Assembly: GCA_037893225.1 (NCBI GenBank)
Contig: JAZGUH010000947.1
Location: forward strand, 214,107-278,106
Direction: 5' to 3'
From: Hippasteria phrygiana
Taxonomy: Eukaryota > Echinodermata > Asteroidea > Valvatida > Goniasteridae
DNA length: 64,000 bases
In this document: positions 31,923 through 42,770 of the stretch, piece by piece
How the letters are laid out: each line of letters opens with the position of its first letter
How positions within the stretch are numbered: position 1 is the stretch's first letter
Program-made: the position numbers and the translations under genes
The notes under the pieces: generated by a model
What the model was told of the DNA's origin: nothing
What the model saw: only the letters and a program-made list of their open reading frames with translations
The model's database searches: none

Positions 31923-34022
31923 ATGTTCACTAAAGTTCTTGCTAATCGTTTAAAACAGTACATAGGTAACGTCATTCATTGTGACCAGAGATATTGCGTC
32001 CCCGGACGCAGTATATATGACAATTTAAATCTTATTCGTGATGTTTTGTTTTATTGTAATGTTAATAACCTACCTCTAGCCGTGGTCAACCTTGATCAGA
32101 GGAAAGCTTTTGACAATGTTGACCACGGCTATCTCTTTACTACAATGAGAGCCATGGGATTCGGGGACCGTTTCTTATCCTATCTTGACCTTTTGTACAG
32201 TGGCGCCGAGAGCCACATCAAGGTGTGCGGTTCTTGGACTGCCCCCTTCTCTTTCCAGAAAGGCATCCGCCAGGGCTGTCCGCTCTCGGGGCTGCTGTAC
32301 ACCATTGCAATTGAACCCTTCCTACACACACTTAGAAAACAACTTCATGGACAAAGCGTCTTAATCCCAAATACGCAAAATTACTGCTCGGTTTCAGCCT
32401 ATGCCGACGACGTTTCCATCTTTGTCACCTCCAATGCAGGATTTCAAACCATCCAAAATGTGTATAGACTGTATAGCGAATCCTCTGCTGCTTCCCTAAA
32501 TTATGAGAAATCTCAAGGTTTATGGGCCGGATTATGGACCGGACGAGTCGACAAGCCGCTAAATTTCCAATGGAACAATCAAGGCCTCCGTTTCCTTGGA
32601 GTTTACCTGGGAAACCACAACAATTACACCAAACAAAACTGGGATAACTGTAAAGAAAAACTATCCAAAACTCTCTCCCGATGGAAATTTCTATCTTCCA
32701 CCCTCTCTCTCAAAGGCAAAGTGTTGGTGGCCAATCAGTTGGCCGCCACTAAAGTCTTTCATTCCGTAGCCGTCCTCACCCCTCCTGACAATATCCTAGG
32801 TGAACTCCAAAAGCTGCTTGTCGACTTCGTCTGGTCCTATAAACGTCACTTACTTAGAAAACATGTACTTTGTCAACCCTGTAATGACGGTGGGCTTGGT
32901 CTAGCTTGTCTCCAGGCACGCAGCCTCACCTTCAAATTCACCCTCCTCCGACGCTTTCTCCAGCTTAAATCCCACCCCTGTTTCTCTCTCATGGACCATA
33001 ACCTTAGACTTTACAAACGCCTTAATCTCGGCCACCAACTATTTTTCACTGTTCTCGACCCCAAATTGTTCACCAGCGTCCCCTGTTTTTACGGTGAGGT
33101 ATTGCGTGTCTGGATGGCGAGCGGAGCTCGAATCGAGGCACCTCCGGACTCCCTCAACCACATCCTAAACCTCCCCCTCCTCTACCCCCCACTTGTCGAG
33201 AATTTCCCGGGCGGTGCGGCCTTCTGTGCCCGGCTCTGGACGGGCGGCGTCAGACTCGTCTGTCACCTCTTCGCTCCCGACTCCTCCACGTGGCTTCCTG
33301 CTGAAGATCTCCCTCTCTTGTCTCAGACCCTCCGTCCTCCGTCCCTCCGTCTTCTCCGTCAACACCTCTCTTGCTTGCAACGATCCATCTCGTCATCTTT
33401 TCCTGCACTCTTCAACGACACCGGTTTTCTTCACGCTCCTGCTTCTCTCCGTGACGTCTCTTCCAGCCCTATTTCGCCCGGCCGCATCCTTGTCGAAAAG
33501 GACAAGGACATTTGTAACCTGTCTACTAAAGCAATCTTCAACTATCGCCTCAACCCTGACCTTCGACCTATCCTCACGCCGTGGCACGGTTTGGGCTGGT
33601 TCCCGCCGTCACTGCACGTCCCCTGGAGAGTCATCTACGAACCTCCCGCCTCCAAGAAAGAAGGGGACGTGCAGTACAAACTGTTACACAACGTTCTTCC
33701 TTCGCTTACAGTCCTCCGTCACTTCAACCCCAGCATTCCTTCAAGCTGCGGATGGTGTGGCGAGAGAGGTACCATCACTCACGTGTTCGTCACCTGCCGT
33801 TCAATCCAGCCTGCCCTCAACTTGCTTCACAGTCTTCTCAGCCGTCTTCTTCCCGCCTTTCATCTCGACTTTGATGTATGCTGGACTCTGATACCGCACG
33901 CCCGGGGTCGGAACCGGGAGACCGTCCGCCTGGGAAATTTCCTGATCATTAGTCTTAAAAATATCATTTATTGGCTCTATCGTACGTGTAATTTCATTGA
34001 CCCCCTCCTTATATTCTTTTAG
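31923..34022 (+). CDS. LINE copy 1 ORF2 reverse transcriptase and C-terminal domain, open
   Basis: An uninterrupted 699-codon frame, the longest in the window. RT motifs in order are the DQRKAFDNVDHGY block, the IRQGCPLSGLLY block and the catalytic SAYADDVSIF (near 32395), so the three catalytic Asp positions are present. A C-terminal CGWCGERGTITHVFVTC zinc motif is encoded near 33747. The frame is preceded by coding sequence in register (NWRPISLLNTDYK at about 31886-31922), so the ATG at 31923 is internal and not a true start. Why this half stayed open while the rest decayed may be chance. Confidence 0.8.
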   Translation: MFTKVLANRLKQYIGNVIHCDQRYCVPGRSIYDNLNLIRDVLFYCNVNNLPLAVVNLDQRKAFDNVDHGYLFTTMRAMGFGDRFLSYLDLLYSGAESHIKVCGSWTAPFSFQKGIRQGCPLSGLLYTIAIEPFLHTLRKQLHGQSVLIPNTQNYCSVSAYADDVSIFVTSNAGFQTIQNVYRLYSESSAASLNYEKSQGLWAGLWTGRVDKPLNFQWNNQGLRFLGVYLGNHNNYTKQNWDNCKEKLSKTLSRWKFLSSTLSLKGKVLVANQLAATKVFHSVAVLTPPDNILGELQKLLVDFVWSYKRHLLRKHVLCQPCNDGGLGLACLQARSLTFKFTLLRRFLQLKSHPCFSLMDHNLRLYKRLNLGHQLFFTVLDPKLFTSVPCFYGEVLRVWMASGARIEAPPDSLNHILNLPLLYPPLVENFPGGAAFCARLWTGGVRLVCHLFAPDSSTWLPAEDLPLLSQTLRPPSLRLLRQHLSCLQRSISSSFPALFNDTGFLHAPASLRDVSSSPISPGRILVEKDKDICNLSTKAIFNYRLNPDLRPILTPWHGLGWFPPSLHVPWRVIYEPPASKKEGDVQYKLLHNVLPSLTVLRHFNPSIPSSCGWCGERGTITHVFVTCRSIQPALNLLHSLLSRLLPAFHLDFDVCWTLIPHARGRNRETVRLGNFLIISLKNIIYWLYRTCNFIDPLLIFF

Positions 34023-34680
34023 ATTTCCACTATTATCGCCTCACTGACACCATTCCCCCCTTTCTCGACAAGTGGTCCTTTAATAATGTTCTGTTTACTT
34101 ATAATAACGATAAATTAACTTGGTGGTTGTAATATAATTATGAATGGAATATAATGTAATATATGATTTAATATAATGTATTTATAATGATATAATATTA
34201 TTTTTTCTCGCATCCCTCCACCCCTTCCCTCCGCGGGTCACTAACGGTGTCGGTAGCCTTACGCACCAAGGCGGGGCGCGGTGAGTTTTTCTCACCGCCG
34301 GCACCGGTGACCCGCCTCCCCGAGACCGCCGGTAGCGGGTCCCAGTTTTTACCCGCACTGAGCCTGACGGTTCCCCCTCCCCTCCCCGCCCTCCCCTCCC
34401 CGCCCTCCCCGCCCTCCCCGCCCTGCTCAACCCCTTATTTAATGATACTACTCATATTAATTTTGTTTATTACAAATAACGAGTTTTGTCTGTAAATTTT
34501 GTTATAATATTAAGTAACGCGCCTTATCTGTATTATTTACCGAGCTCTCTCTGAATTGTTGTCATATAATCATAGCACTTTGCTTACTACTGTATTTTGC
34601 TCCTTACTATCGTTTTACTTTTGTATTTACTTGTATATATTGATACTCAAGGATTCAATAAAGTTCCTCCTTGAAAAGTA

Positions 34681-34722
34681 AAAAAAGTATTTATTTATTT
34701 ATTTATTTATTTATTTCAGCAG
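34681..34722 (+). repeat. (ATTT)n between the two LINE copies
   Basis: An A-rich 3' tail followed by about 10 TATTTATT-type units. It forms both the tail of copy 1 and the 5' boundary of copy 2. Confidence 0.85.
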
Positions 34723-34933
34723 CGGACGTGTGTTCCCTCGAGCTCTGAGTAAGTGTTCTAAAATCTTTGTATCTAGACCTTTTTAGGTCCTTGTTTTTGT
34801 ATATTTGTGTGAAATATATGTCATAGATCGTGCTAGACCAAGCTTACCGTGTAAATTTGTGTAATTTTTCTGTATTTTAAGGCTTTTTTTTTTTCGTTCG
34901 TGTGTCGTTGGTTTCTGTTCTGAGCTGGCCACC

Positions 34934-36909
34934 ATGGCCACTCAAGCAGAACCGCGCACCGTATCTCAACAAAAGCCTATAACCTCTGGTCATTTCTCCA
35001 TGCTCTGGTGCAACAGGACCCATTGTTCCTGGTGACGAACCGTTTAAGGGCGTCACCAGGAACAATGGCCTGGCTTTCAAAGCATTGGATAACGTCTCTA
35101 TAGAGTCCTACCTACTCAAATTCCAGGAAGCAATGCCCGAAAAACAAATCGTATCTGCCAGCCGTATCTCGAACAACCGTATTGCTATGTACATGAGTTC
35201 CAGGGATGAGGTAGCCGACGCCATTGCCCGTGGGCTGACGTACGGTGACTCCTTCCTGGAGCTCACCCCTCTCATTCGACCCACAACCCGCTTGACGTTA
35301 TCCAATGTATACCCAGAGATCCCAAATTCCGTTCTCCTTCATAATGTTTCTAGTTTTTGTAAGGTGGTGTCGGCTTTTAGACCCATACCCCTTGGCTTAA
35401 AAAACAAACAACTATCACACATCATGTCATTCCGCCGACAAGTCCAGGTCCTCCTCAAACCCAACATCACCCTCCCCGATCACATTAATTTTTCCCATTC
35501 CGGCATTAACTATAGAGTTTTCTTATCCACCGAATCCGTTAAGTGTTTTAACTGTGGGGAATTTGGCCATATTAGCCGTTTCTGCAAGAAACCCAAAACC
35601 CATGATGACCCCAACAAACCCTCCAACCCCCTCAACCCCCCAACCCCCTCAACCCCCCAACCCCCTCAACCCCCCTCCTGTCTTCGCACATAACAAATCT
35701 GACCCGAAACACCCTCCCAAACGTGCCCCCGCCCTTCCCCCTGGCGCTCTCGCGGGCGGGTCTGCCGCGGCTGGTGGTGGGGCGTCTGTCTCGGGTGCTC
35801 GGGCCCGGCCTGATGCGGCGGGGGATGGACCTGCATCGGCGTCTGCAGGAGCGTCCGCCTCTGCTGCTGAGGGCCCGACTGGGGCGTGTCCGATAGGGCC
35901 CGGTGCGCCCGGGAATGGGCGCTCTCCGCCGCCGGCCCGCGCTTCTGCCCCGAACGCGTGGGGCTATTCTGGCGGCACTCGTGTGGCTAAGTCCGTCACG
36001 CCGCCGGGTAGGTCTGGCCCGACCGGTGCCTGGGCCTCTGGCACCGGTCCGGCTGGGCCTGGCGCGGCGGAGGTCCTGTCCGCTCCGGCCTCTGCTGGGG
36101 CGGCCGCCTCCGGCGCCGGCGGCTCGGCTCCGACCGTTTCTGACACAGAGGAACCCAGCATGGACACCACCCCTTATATATGGGGTTCTCCCCCTGCCCC
36201 ATCCAGGAAGTTTTCCGACATAGTCGATAAACGTAAACTGTCCCCCTCCAAGTCACCTGAAGACCAACCTCGCTTTGTGCCGCTAAAATCACCTCTCCCG
36301 CAGCGAAAACTAAGAAAACAATCCTCACAGGCCCAACCCCAAGAAAGCTCACCCAGTCTCACCCAAGCTCTCGACCAAACCAGCCCTACACAATCCACGC
36401 CAGATCTCTCCCAGACGCCCATGCCAACTTCCCTCTCCGTCACAGATACCTCCCCTGTCCCTCCTGCCAAACTTACCATACCCGAAACACCCACCCCTCT
36501 CCTCTCTCCCACCCCCTCCTCTCTCCCACCCCCTCCTCTCTCCCACCCCCACCCTTTCTCGGTCCCGTCATCGGCCCCCTCACCCAACTCCTCCTCTGCT
36601 TCCTCGAGTCAGCCCATGTCCACCCCCGGCTCCGTCGACAATGCTAGCGACAATTCGAACTTGTGGGAGGAAGAGGAGGAGTCTTACCCCACCGCCCTCC
36701 CCACATACAACCATCCCCTGACCCACCAAGACCTCATCAAATTCATCTCCTCGGTAAAATGCCAAAGAAAACCCAAAAATATAGCTCGTAAGTTTACACA
36801 CAACTGACCTGGACTTGTTCGGCAACTAAAACCACTACGTAACGCCTCAATGATTCATAATAGCATGCAGCAGAGGATAAAGAAACTAATCACAAAATTG
36901 GAGGCTTAA
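34934..36909 (+). pseudogene. LINE copy 2 ORF1, frameshifted
   Basis: The ATG at 34934 (GCCACCATGG) opens MATQAEPRTVS and is lost to a frameshift before 35085. The frame from 35085 carries the conserved core and zinc knuckle CFNCGEFGHISRFC. A CCCCTCAACCCCC tandem stretch near 35620-35680 causes a second shift. The frame from 35554 to 36807 gives the Ala/Gly/Pro-rich middle and an acidic segment, and a stop at 36805-36807 separates the last KPLRNASMIHNS-type stretch, which ends KLEA at 36909. Slippage in the C-rich tandem repeats is a likely cause of decay. Confidence 0.75.
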
Positions 36910-36968
36910 TTTTCATTTATTTTTGTATAAAATATTTCATGTGTAGGGCCTATGTATTTTTTATATTT

Positions 36969-38612
36969 ATGGCGCTATCACTGATTACGCTCAACACCGG
37001 AGGCTGCTCCCATGTCACCAGGAACGCTTCCTTCAAAACCTATTTCGATCTTCTGCCCCTCAAATATAATGTTATCCTCCTCCAAGAAACTTATCATCTT
37101 TCCTCTAATTGTCATTACTGGAAAAATTGGTCAAATTTTGTTCCTTTCTGCGCTCCTGGTGGTTCCCCCAGTTCCGGTGTAACCACCCTTGTCAAAAATG
37201 ACATTGATGTTGTAGCCTCCGGTGTTGTGTCAAAGGGCTCTATCTTATTCCTTAAAATTAAACTTGATGACAATATTTATAATATATACAACTTTCTTGT
37301 TTGGCAATCCAATGCGTTCGCCCTAAACTCGATAAATGACTTCAACACCCACTGTGACCAACAACAAGATGGCCCTGTAATCATTGGTGGCGATTTCAAT
37401 TGTACTGATAATCCCTCCATTGATCGTCTGCATAGGCCGACCGAGCATCGTCCCCAAGTCGCATCGGCTCTCAGAAATTCCACACATTGTTCCTCTCTCT
37501 GTGACGTCTGGCGCAGATTGAACCCCTCTGAAAACAAATACACCTGGTTTAGAAATAGCAAAACGGTCCCTGGCGGAATTTTTAAAGCCAGGCTTGACTG
37601 CTTTTATGCTCCCCTCAGTATTGTTCCCCTTATTTACTCCTGTCAAATCATTCCTTGTTCTCTATCCGATCATTCTGCCGTTACTCTCTGCTTGAAATGC
37701 CCTTCTCCCCATAATAAAGGGAGCGCCTATTGGCATTTTAACAATTCCCTACTTGACGACCAAAACTTTCATGAAATCATTGCTCCTTTTTGGTCAAACT
37801 GGCAACTTGAAAAATCTTCCTTTACAAATATATGTAACTGGTGGGATCTGGGTAAGGCACAAATCAAGTCCCTTACCCAGACCTACTGCAAGGAAAAAGC
37901 TAGAAAAAAACGAAAAATATTTCAGGAGATTAACTCCACTATCGAGGACCTTGAATCTGCGCCAGACCTCACTCCCGAAACCCAACGGGTGCTCCAGAGA
38001 GAGGAATTAAATTTGTTTTTAAAAAATAGGGCCCAGGGCGCACTCGTCAGGTCACGGTTTCAACACATCAATGAGGTTGACACCAGCTCTTCGTATTTTT
38101 TCAATTTAGAACAAACCCACTCTCAATCTAAAAATGTATCTTGCCTTCGTCTCCCTTCGGTACTCCTCACGGAAGATCCCGAAGAAATCAAAATTCAATG
38201 TCGTAATTTTTACACAAATCTGTATAGCAGCACCCCTACTGACGAGAGCGCCCTCGGGCCCCTCTTGCGGGATTTGTCCCAGCTGGATCCTGTAGACGCA
38301 GAGGACCTCGATGCTCCTCTGCGTCTCGAGGAACTAGAAGTTGCTATCAAGCAGCTTGGCAAGAACAAAACCCCTGGTATGGATAGACTCACCTCCGAAT
38401 TCTTTTCCTCTTTCTGGCCCCTTCTCAAAGATGACCTCTTTGAAATTTTTCAATTCGCCGTCGATTCGGACAGTCTTCCCAACTCTTTCCACAAAGCTGT
38501 AATCACCCTCATCCCCAAAACAGGAGACCTCTGCGACCTCTCCAACTGGCGCCCTGTCTCCTTACTTAATACTGATTACACATTTTTGCCAAGCTGCTTG
38601 CTAACCGACTGA
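36969..38612 (+). CDS. LINE copy 2 ORF2 endonuclease and linker, open to a frameshift
   Basis: Starts at ATG 36969 (MALSLITLNTGG). An apurinic-type endonuclease fold is recognisable by QETYH (about residue 45), GGDFNCTDNPSIDR (about 140) and SDHSAVTLC (about 230), the catalytic Asn, Asp and His blocks of the EEP family. The fingers of the RT follow (KNKTPGMDRLTSEF, LIPKTGDLCDLSNWRP). The frame breaks just after NWRPVSLLNTDY at about 38580. Confidence 0.78.
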   Translation: MALSLITLNTGGCSHVTRNASFKTYFDLLPLKYNVILLQETYHLSSNCHYWKNWSNFVPFCAPGGSPSSGVTTLVKNDIDVVASGVVSKGSILFLKIKLDDNIYNIYNFLVWQSNAFALNSINDFNTHCDQQQDGPVIIGGDFNCTDNPSIDRLHRPTEHRPQVASALRNSTHCSSLCDVWRRLNPSENKYTWFRNSKTVPGGIFKARLDCFYAPLSIVPLIYSCQIIPCSLSDHSAVTLCLKCPSPHNKGSAYWHFNNSLLDDQNFHEIIAPFWSNWQLEKSSFTNICNWWDLGKAQIKSLTQTYCKEKARKKRKIFQEINSTIEDLESAPDLTPETQRVLQREELNLFLKNRAQGALVRSRFQHINEVDTSSSYFFNLEQTHSQSKNVSCLRLPSVLLTEDPEEIKIQCRNFYTNLYSSTPTDESALGPLLRDLSQLDPVDAEDLDAPLRLEELEVAIKQLGKNKTPGMDRLTSEFFSSFWPLLKDDLFEIFQFAVDSDSLPNSFHKAVITLIPKTGDLCDLSNWRPVSLLNTDYTFLPSCLLTD

Positions 38613-40681
38613 AACAATTTATTTCCTCTGTGATTGATGAGGATCAATCTTACTGCGTCCCCGAACGCACCATTTACAACAACTTAAATCTAATTCGTGA
38701 TTCAATTCATTATTGTAATTTTTTGATCTCCCATTAGCCGTGGTCAACCTCGATCAGAAAAAAGCTTTCGATAATGTTGACCACGGCTACCTCTTGACCA
38801 CCATGAGAGCCATGGGATTTGGGGACAAATTTCTATCCTATATTGGTCTTTTGTACGGCGGTGCAGAGAGTCACGTTAAAGTCTGTGGCTCTCTGACCGC
38901 ACCCTTTCCCTTTGAAAAAGGGATTCGTCAGGGGTGCCCACTTTCGGGCCTACTCTATTCTATCGCCATCGAGCCTCTACTCAGTTCTCTACGTAGAGAA
39001 CTGTTGGACAAAAGTCTTCTTATCCCAACACTCAACGCCGTTGGTCGGTCTCCGCCTATGCAGACGACATTACAATTTGTGTAACTCAAGACTCCGGCTT
39101 CGATGCCGTTTATGATTTATTTAGTAGATCCTCTGCTGCTAGCCTCAACTATCAAAAATGCAAGGGTCTATGGGTCGGGTCCTGGACTGGACGAACCGAC
39201 AAGCCACTTGACTTTCAATGGAATAATCAAGGTCTACCCTTTCTTGGAGTTTACCTAGGGAACAACGATAATTGCACTCAACAAAATTGGACTATTTGCA
39301 AAGAAAAACTTAGCAAAACCCTATCTTCCTGGAAACACTTCTGTTCTCATCTCTCTTTTAAGGGCCGAATTCTCGTGGCAAACCAACTCGCCGCTTCCAA
39401 AAACTGTTCACCGCATAGCTGTCCTTCCCTGCCCTGTTAATACCCTGGGTGAACTCCAAGACATGCTTGTCGATTTCGTCTGGTCCGGCAAGCGACACTT
39501 CCTTAAGAGACATGTCCTGTTTGAAAACCCTCTTAAAGGTGGGCTTGGTCTAGCCAGTCTCCAAGCACGCAGCCTCACTTTTCGCTTTAATCTCATCCAG
39601 CGTTACCTTCAACCGAATTCCCACCCCTGTTTCAATTGCATGGACCACAATCTCCGCCGATATAAAAACATGAACATGGACTATCAAATTTTTCTTCTAG
39701 ACATTGATTCCCATTTTTTTACCAGTTTAACTGTTTTCTATAGTGAGGTCCTGCGTGCTTGGACGACACTCGGAGCTCGAATGGAAACACACCCCAAATC
39801 AATGTATTGAATCTCCCCCTCAATATTACCCCATTTTCACCCGCAATTTACCCGGGCACGCGGCTTTCTCTGCGAGGCTCCTTGCGGGCGGAATCAAAAT
39901 CCTAGGAGACCTCGTCAACATCAACACCGGCAAATGGCTTCCGGCCGAAGACCTCCGTCCCTCTACTTCAAGTTTCCGTGCTCCGTCTCTTCGCATCCTT
40001 CGACAGGAACTTTTACGCCTTCACCGCACCATCTCGGAAAACTTCGCCACGGTTTTCGGAGAGCACGGCTTTCTACAAAATCCAGTACTTCTTCGTAACA
40101 TCCCTTCTCGTCCTGCTTCACCTGGTCAAGTCCTCTTCGAGGGTTCCACGGATGCTCTCTCTGCTTCTTCAAAATCTATCTACGGAACCCTCAATCTCCA
40201 CATCAATGATCTCCCGTCCTCCTCGTCTACACACTGGCACGAACTCGTTTTCCTCCCTCCTTCGCACAAGATCCCCTGGAAGGTTATATACCAACTGCCG
40301 ACCTCGAAGAAGGAGGGAGACGTCCAGTTCAAACTCTTTCACAACATCCTGCCTTCTCTGCCAGTTCTTCATCATCTAAATGCTTCAATCTCTCCGTCCT
40401 GCGGATGGTGCGGTGAAAAAGGCTCCATACGTCATCTTTTCATCACCTGTCCTGCTATCCAACCTGCTCTCGACGTCCTTCACGATCTCCTTTCGAACCT
40501 TCTCCCGGATACGCCCCTCGACTTCGACCAATATTGGGGACTGATTTCGCACGCGAGGGGCCACAGCAGGGAAGCCGTGTGCCTGGCTAACTACCTCATT
40601 GTAAGCCTCAAGAATGTTATATACCACCTCTACCGAACAAGTAATTTTTCCGCCCCATCTCGTGTGGAACCTCCGGCTTAA
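38580..40681 (+). pseudogene. LINE copy 2 ORF2 reverse transcriptase, several frameshifts
   Basis: RT pieces occur in sequence but in different frames: LANRLKQFISSV near 38600, VNLDQKKAFDNVDHGY (38742), IRQGCPLSGLLYSIAIEP (to about 38980), SAYADDITICVT-like sequence around 39050-39080, the thumb region 39463-39810, and the C-terminus 39743-40681 with CGWCGEKGSIRHLFITC. At least four breaks separate them, so this copy cannot encode an active RT. Confidence 0.78.
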
Positions 40682-41690
40682 AATGAAAATTTAGCTGGAG
40701 TTCAATTTTCACACCCTGAATCACTCCCTACCAAAATTCGTCACTAAATGGTCCATCAACGACGCCTTCTTCATTCTCGAAAATGACAAGTTGACATGGT
40801 CGATTTGATTTGGTTTTCATTTTTTTTATGTAAACCGCTGTATTATTCTTGTTTACAAATAAAAGATTCTTCCTGACCCTTGTCACCCCTTCCTTCTTTC
40901 CCCGCAGGTTGTTGGGCGTGGGTAGTCATTGCCACCCCAAAGGCAAGACGTGGTGATTCCTTTCACCGCCCACGCCCGCTACCTATCCCCGCATGGGGGA
41001 CTGGCAGTGGGCACTTTTTGCCCACACCCAGATGCCAAGGATCCCATGCACCCCCTTTCTCCTCCCTTCTACCCACTCCCCCCCCCCCCCCCCCCTGACA
41101 AGGGAATGGATGTTCTCTTTATAATTAAATTACGAAATTTGCTTTATGCTTCGTCACCGTGGTTAGCCGTTTTGGCAGTAGTATGCAGCCAATAGGCGAG
41201 CCACGGTGGCGTCGCATAGTTTTTCTCTTCCTGGTTATTATTGTATTTCATTTAAATGTTTTTGTAGTTTTGCCGTCTTTCGCCTTGTTGCCACCCTTCG
41301 GAAGGACTTGGGGTATCCAGCTTCCGACAGTGGCAACCTGGCTGGACGGCATATTTACTATCAAGCTTTTCTTCTGGTTTTCATGTCCACTTCTGATTTG
41401 CTTCGTCACCGTGGTTAGCCGGTTTGGCAGTAGTATACAGCCAATAGGCGAGCCACGGTGACGTCGCATAGTTCTTTCTACTTGTCTTATTAATGATTAT
41501 CTTTGTTGTACTTAACGTTTTTCTCTTTGTCACTTAAGTGCTTCAGTTTCATGTTATAATTTTTGTCATTCGCTACCAATTGAGTTCTACTATTCTTTTA
41601 TTTTTGTATATACATGTATATTAATTTAATATTGTTCTTTTCTGTATTTGAGGAGTTTCAAAATAAAGTACCCTCTTTGAAAAGTAAAGA
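40682..41690 (+). repeat. LINE copy 2 3' UTR with a duplicated hairpin
   Basis: A segment beginning CTTCGTCACCGTGGTTAGCC and ending GAGCCACGGTG plus ACGTCGCATAG occurs at 41149-41222 and again at 41400-41471, about 251 bp apart. Each copy folds, because CACCGTGG pairs with CCACGGTG. Upstream (40915-41040), GGCGTGGGTAG and CTACC-type pairs correspond to paired motifs in the copy 1 3' UTR (34240-34345). A C-run is at 41079-41094. The 3' UTR of LINEs is where their own RT recognises the RNA, so conserved hairpins here are plausible recognition structures (inference). Confidence 0.65.
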
Positions 41691-41757
41691 AAAGTATCTA
41701 TTTATATATTTATCTATTTATTTATTTATTTATTCATTTATTTATTTATTTATTAAT
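41691..41757. repeat. (TTTA)n tract between opposing LINE ends
   Basis: About 60 bases of TTTA/TATC/TTCA units. It lies where the + strand LINE copy 2 ends and the minus-strand LINE fragment begins. Read on the minus strand it is a (TAAA)n tail. Confidence 0.8.
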
Positions 41758-42290
41758 TACATTTCTTTACCTAGGGTGTGCCCAAACAGTTTAAAACTGG
41801 TTTCCACTGGGGCCCTGCATATTATAAGTTAAAACTGAATATTTACACATTCATACAAAATATTTAAACAAATACAATAATGTTTACACAAGTAAATCTA
41901 TTTCCGGTTAACTTTTCAACTCTCCAGTAGAAGCCTATTGCTGATTTACAGGATGGGCGAAAAACCCGCGAAAAAAAACTTTAGGGTTAAAAACAAGGGG
42001 AAATTCCCATCCGGCTCTAAAGTATTTTGGCAACCAAGTTTATAACTCCGCAGATCAGCGTAAATGGCAGAAATATCACTAATAGATGGCTTTACGTAGC
42101 TCCGATTTAAATGTACTTAAGGAGTTTATGGTTCTCATTTGTTCAGGCAAATTATTCCATATGCTGGCACCACGGGCGTCGCTAGACCATTTTGAATGGG
42201 GGGGGGGGGGGGTGCCATCATGAAATTTGCGACGGACCGTCACGCAAAATGAGTGTAATTGGTAGTCTGATTCCCCGACCTGACACTTAA
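41758..42290 (-). mobile_element. 3' fragment of a CR1/Crack-like LINE
   Basis: The minus strand encodes the typical LINE RT C-terminus: SDARGASIWNNLPEQM, then STFKSELRKAIY and a stop (about 42280 down to 42079), followed by a 3' UTR and a (TAAA)n tail. A G-run (42199-42212 on the + strand) has replaced part of the frame. The fragment is cut at its 5' side by the MITE at 42291. Confidence 0.75.
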
Positions 42291-42766
42291 GCCTGGTTTC
42301 CATATCGACTTAAGAAACGCAGAGAGCAACATAAACAGCACCCAAACTACAGCACAGACATAGGAAAACATTTCCTCCGTAAACGTCGCGGGCAACCAAG
42401 ACAGACGTAAACTATATCGCAGACGATCGTCTGCGTATATCCCTATCGTTTGCCCGCTTATAGTTTCGGTGAATAGAAACACATTTCCGTCACAGAATCA
42501 ATCCCACAATGCCATGCAGAGTATCCGATGTTTCCGCTTGTACTTTATTGAATTGAATTGAAAAGAGTCTGCACTCGAATAAAAATGATTTGTTGAGCGC
42601 CGCCATATTAGACGAGCTGGCTAGATGCATGGACGCAATTATAATTACGTCGCGTATTGGATCGATCGCAGCGCCCTCCAGACGTCGCAGCACGTCCCGC
42701 TTACGACGGTTCCGCGTACTGTATGCGCAGTCTGTAAAGGCGCAACGGAGATATGGAAACAAGGCT
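42291..42766. mobile_element. TTAA-type MITE family D, copy 1
   Basis: GCCTGGTTTCCATAT at the left is mirrored by ATATGGAAACAAGGC at the right, with TTAA on each side (42287-42290 and 42767-42770). 476 bp, no coding frame. It abuts copy 2 directly through a single shared TTAA. Confidence 0.75.
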
Positions 42767-42770
42767 TTAA

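Larger units (their letters stand above)
28414..34680 (+). mobile_element. Tx1-like non-LTR retrotransposon, copy 1
   Basis: A two-ORF LINE: 5' leader 28414-28618, ORF1 28619-30263, ORF2 30304-34022 and 3' UTR to 34680 with AATAAA at 34657. ORF1 has a CCHC zinc knuckle and a Pro/Gly-rich low-complexity region. ORF2 has an endonuclease, a reverse transcriptase and a C-terminal CX2C zinc motif. The RT wording (NWRPISLLNTDYK, FDNVDHGY, GIRQGCPLSG) is of the Tx1/L1 kind. ORF1 and the endonuclease are broken, so the copy cannot move by itself. A sister copy follows head-to-tail. Clade assignment comes from motif recognition only. Confidence 0.85.
34723..41690 (+). mobile_element. Tx1-like non-LTR retrotransposon, copy 2
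   Basis: Same family and orientation as copy 1: a leader with the CGAGCTCTGAGTAAGTG motif shared with copy 1, ORF1 34934-36909, ORF2 36969-40681 and a long 3' UTR with AATAAA near 41664. The 3' end (TTTGAAAAGTAAAGAAAAGT) runs into another (TTTA)n tract. The copies are clearly similar but differ throughout, so this is two insertions or an old duplication and not an assembly artefact. ORF2 has an open endonuclease but a broken RT. Confidence 0.85.

Noticed and set aside
28414..41690. LINE pair as an assembly duplication
   Set aside because: The two copies differ at many positions, have different frameshifts and different 3' UTRs, so they are separate old copies.
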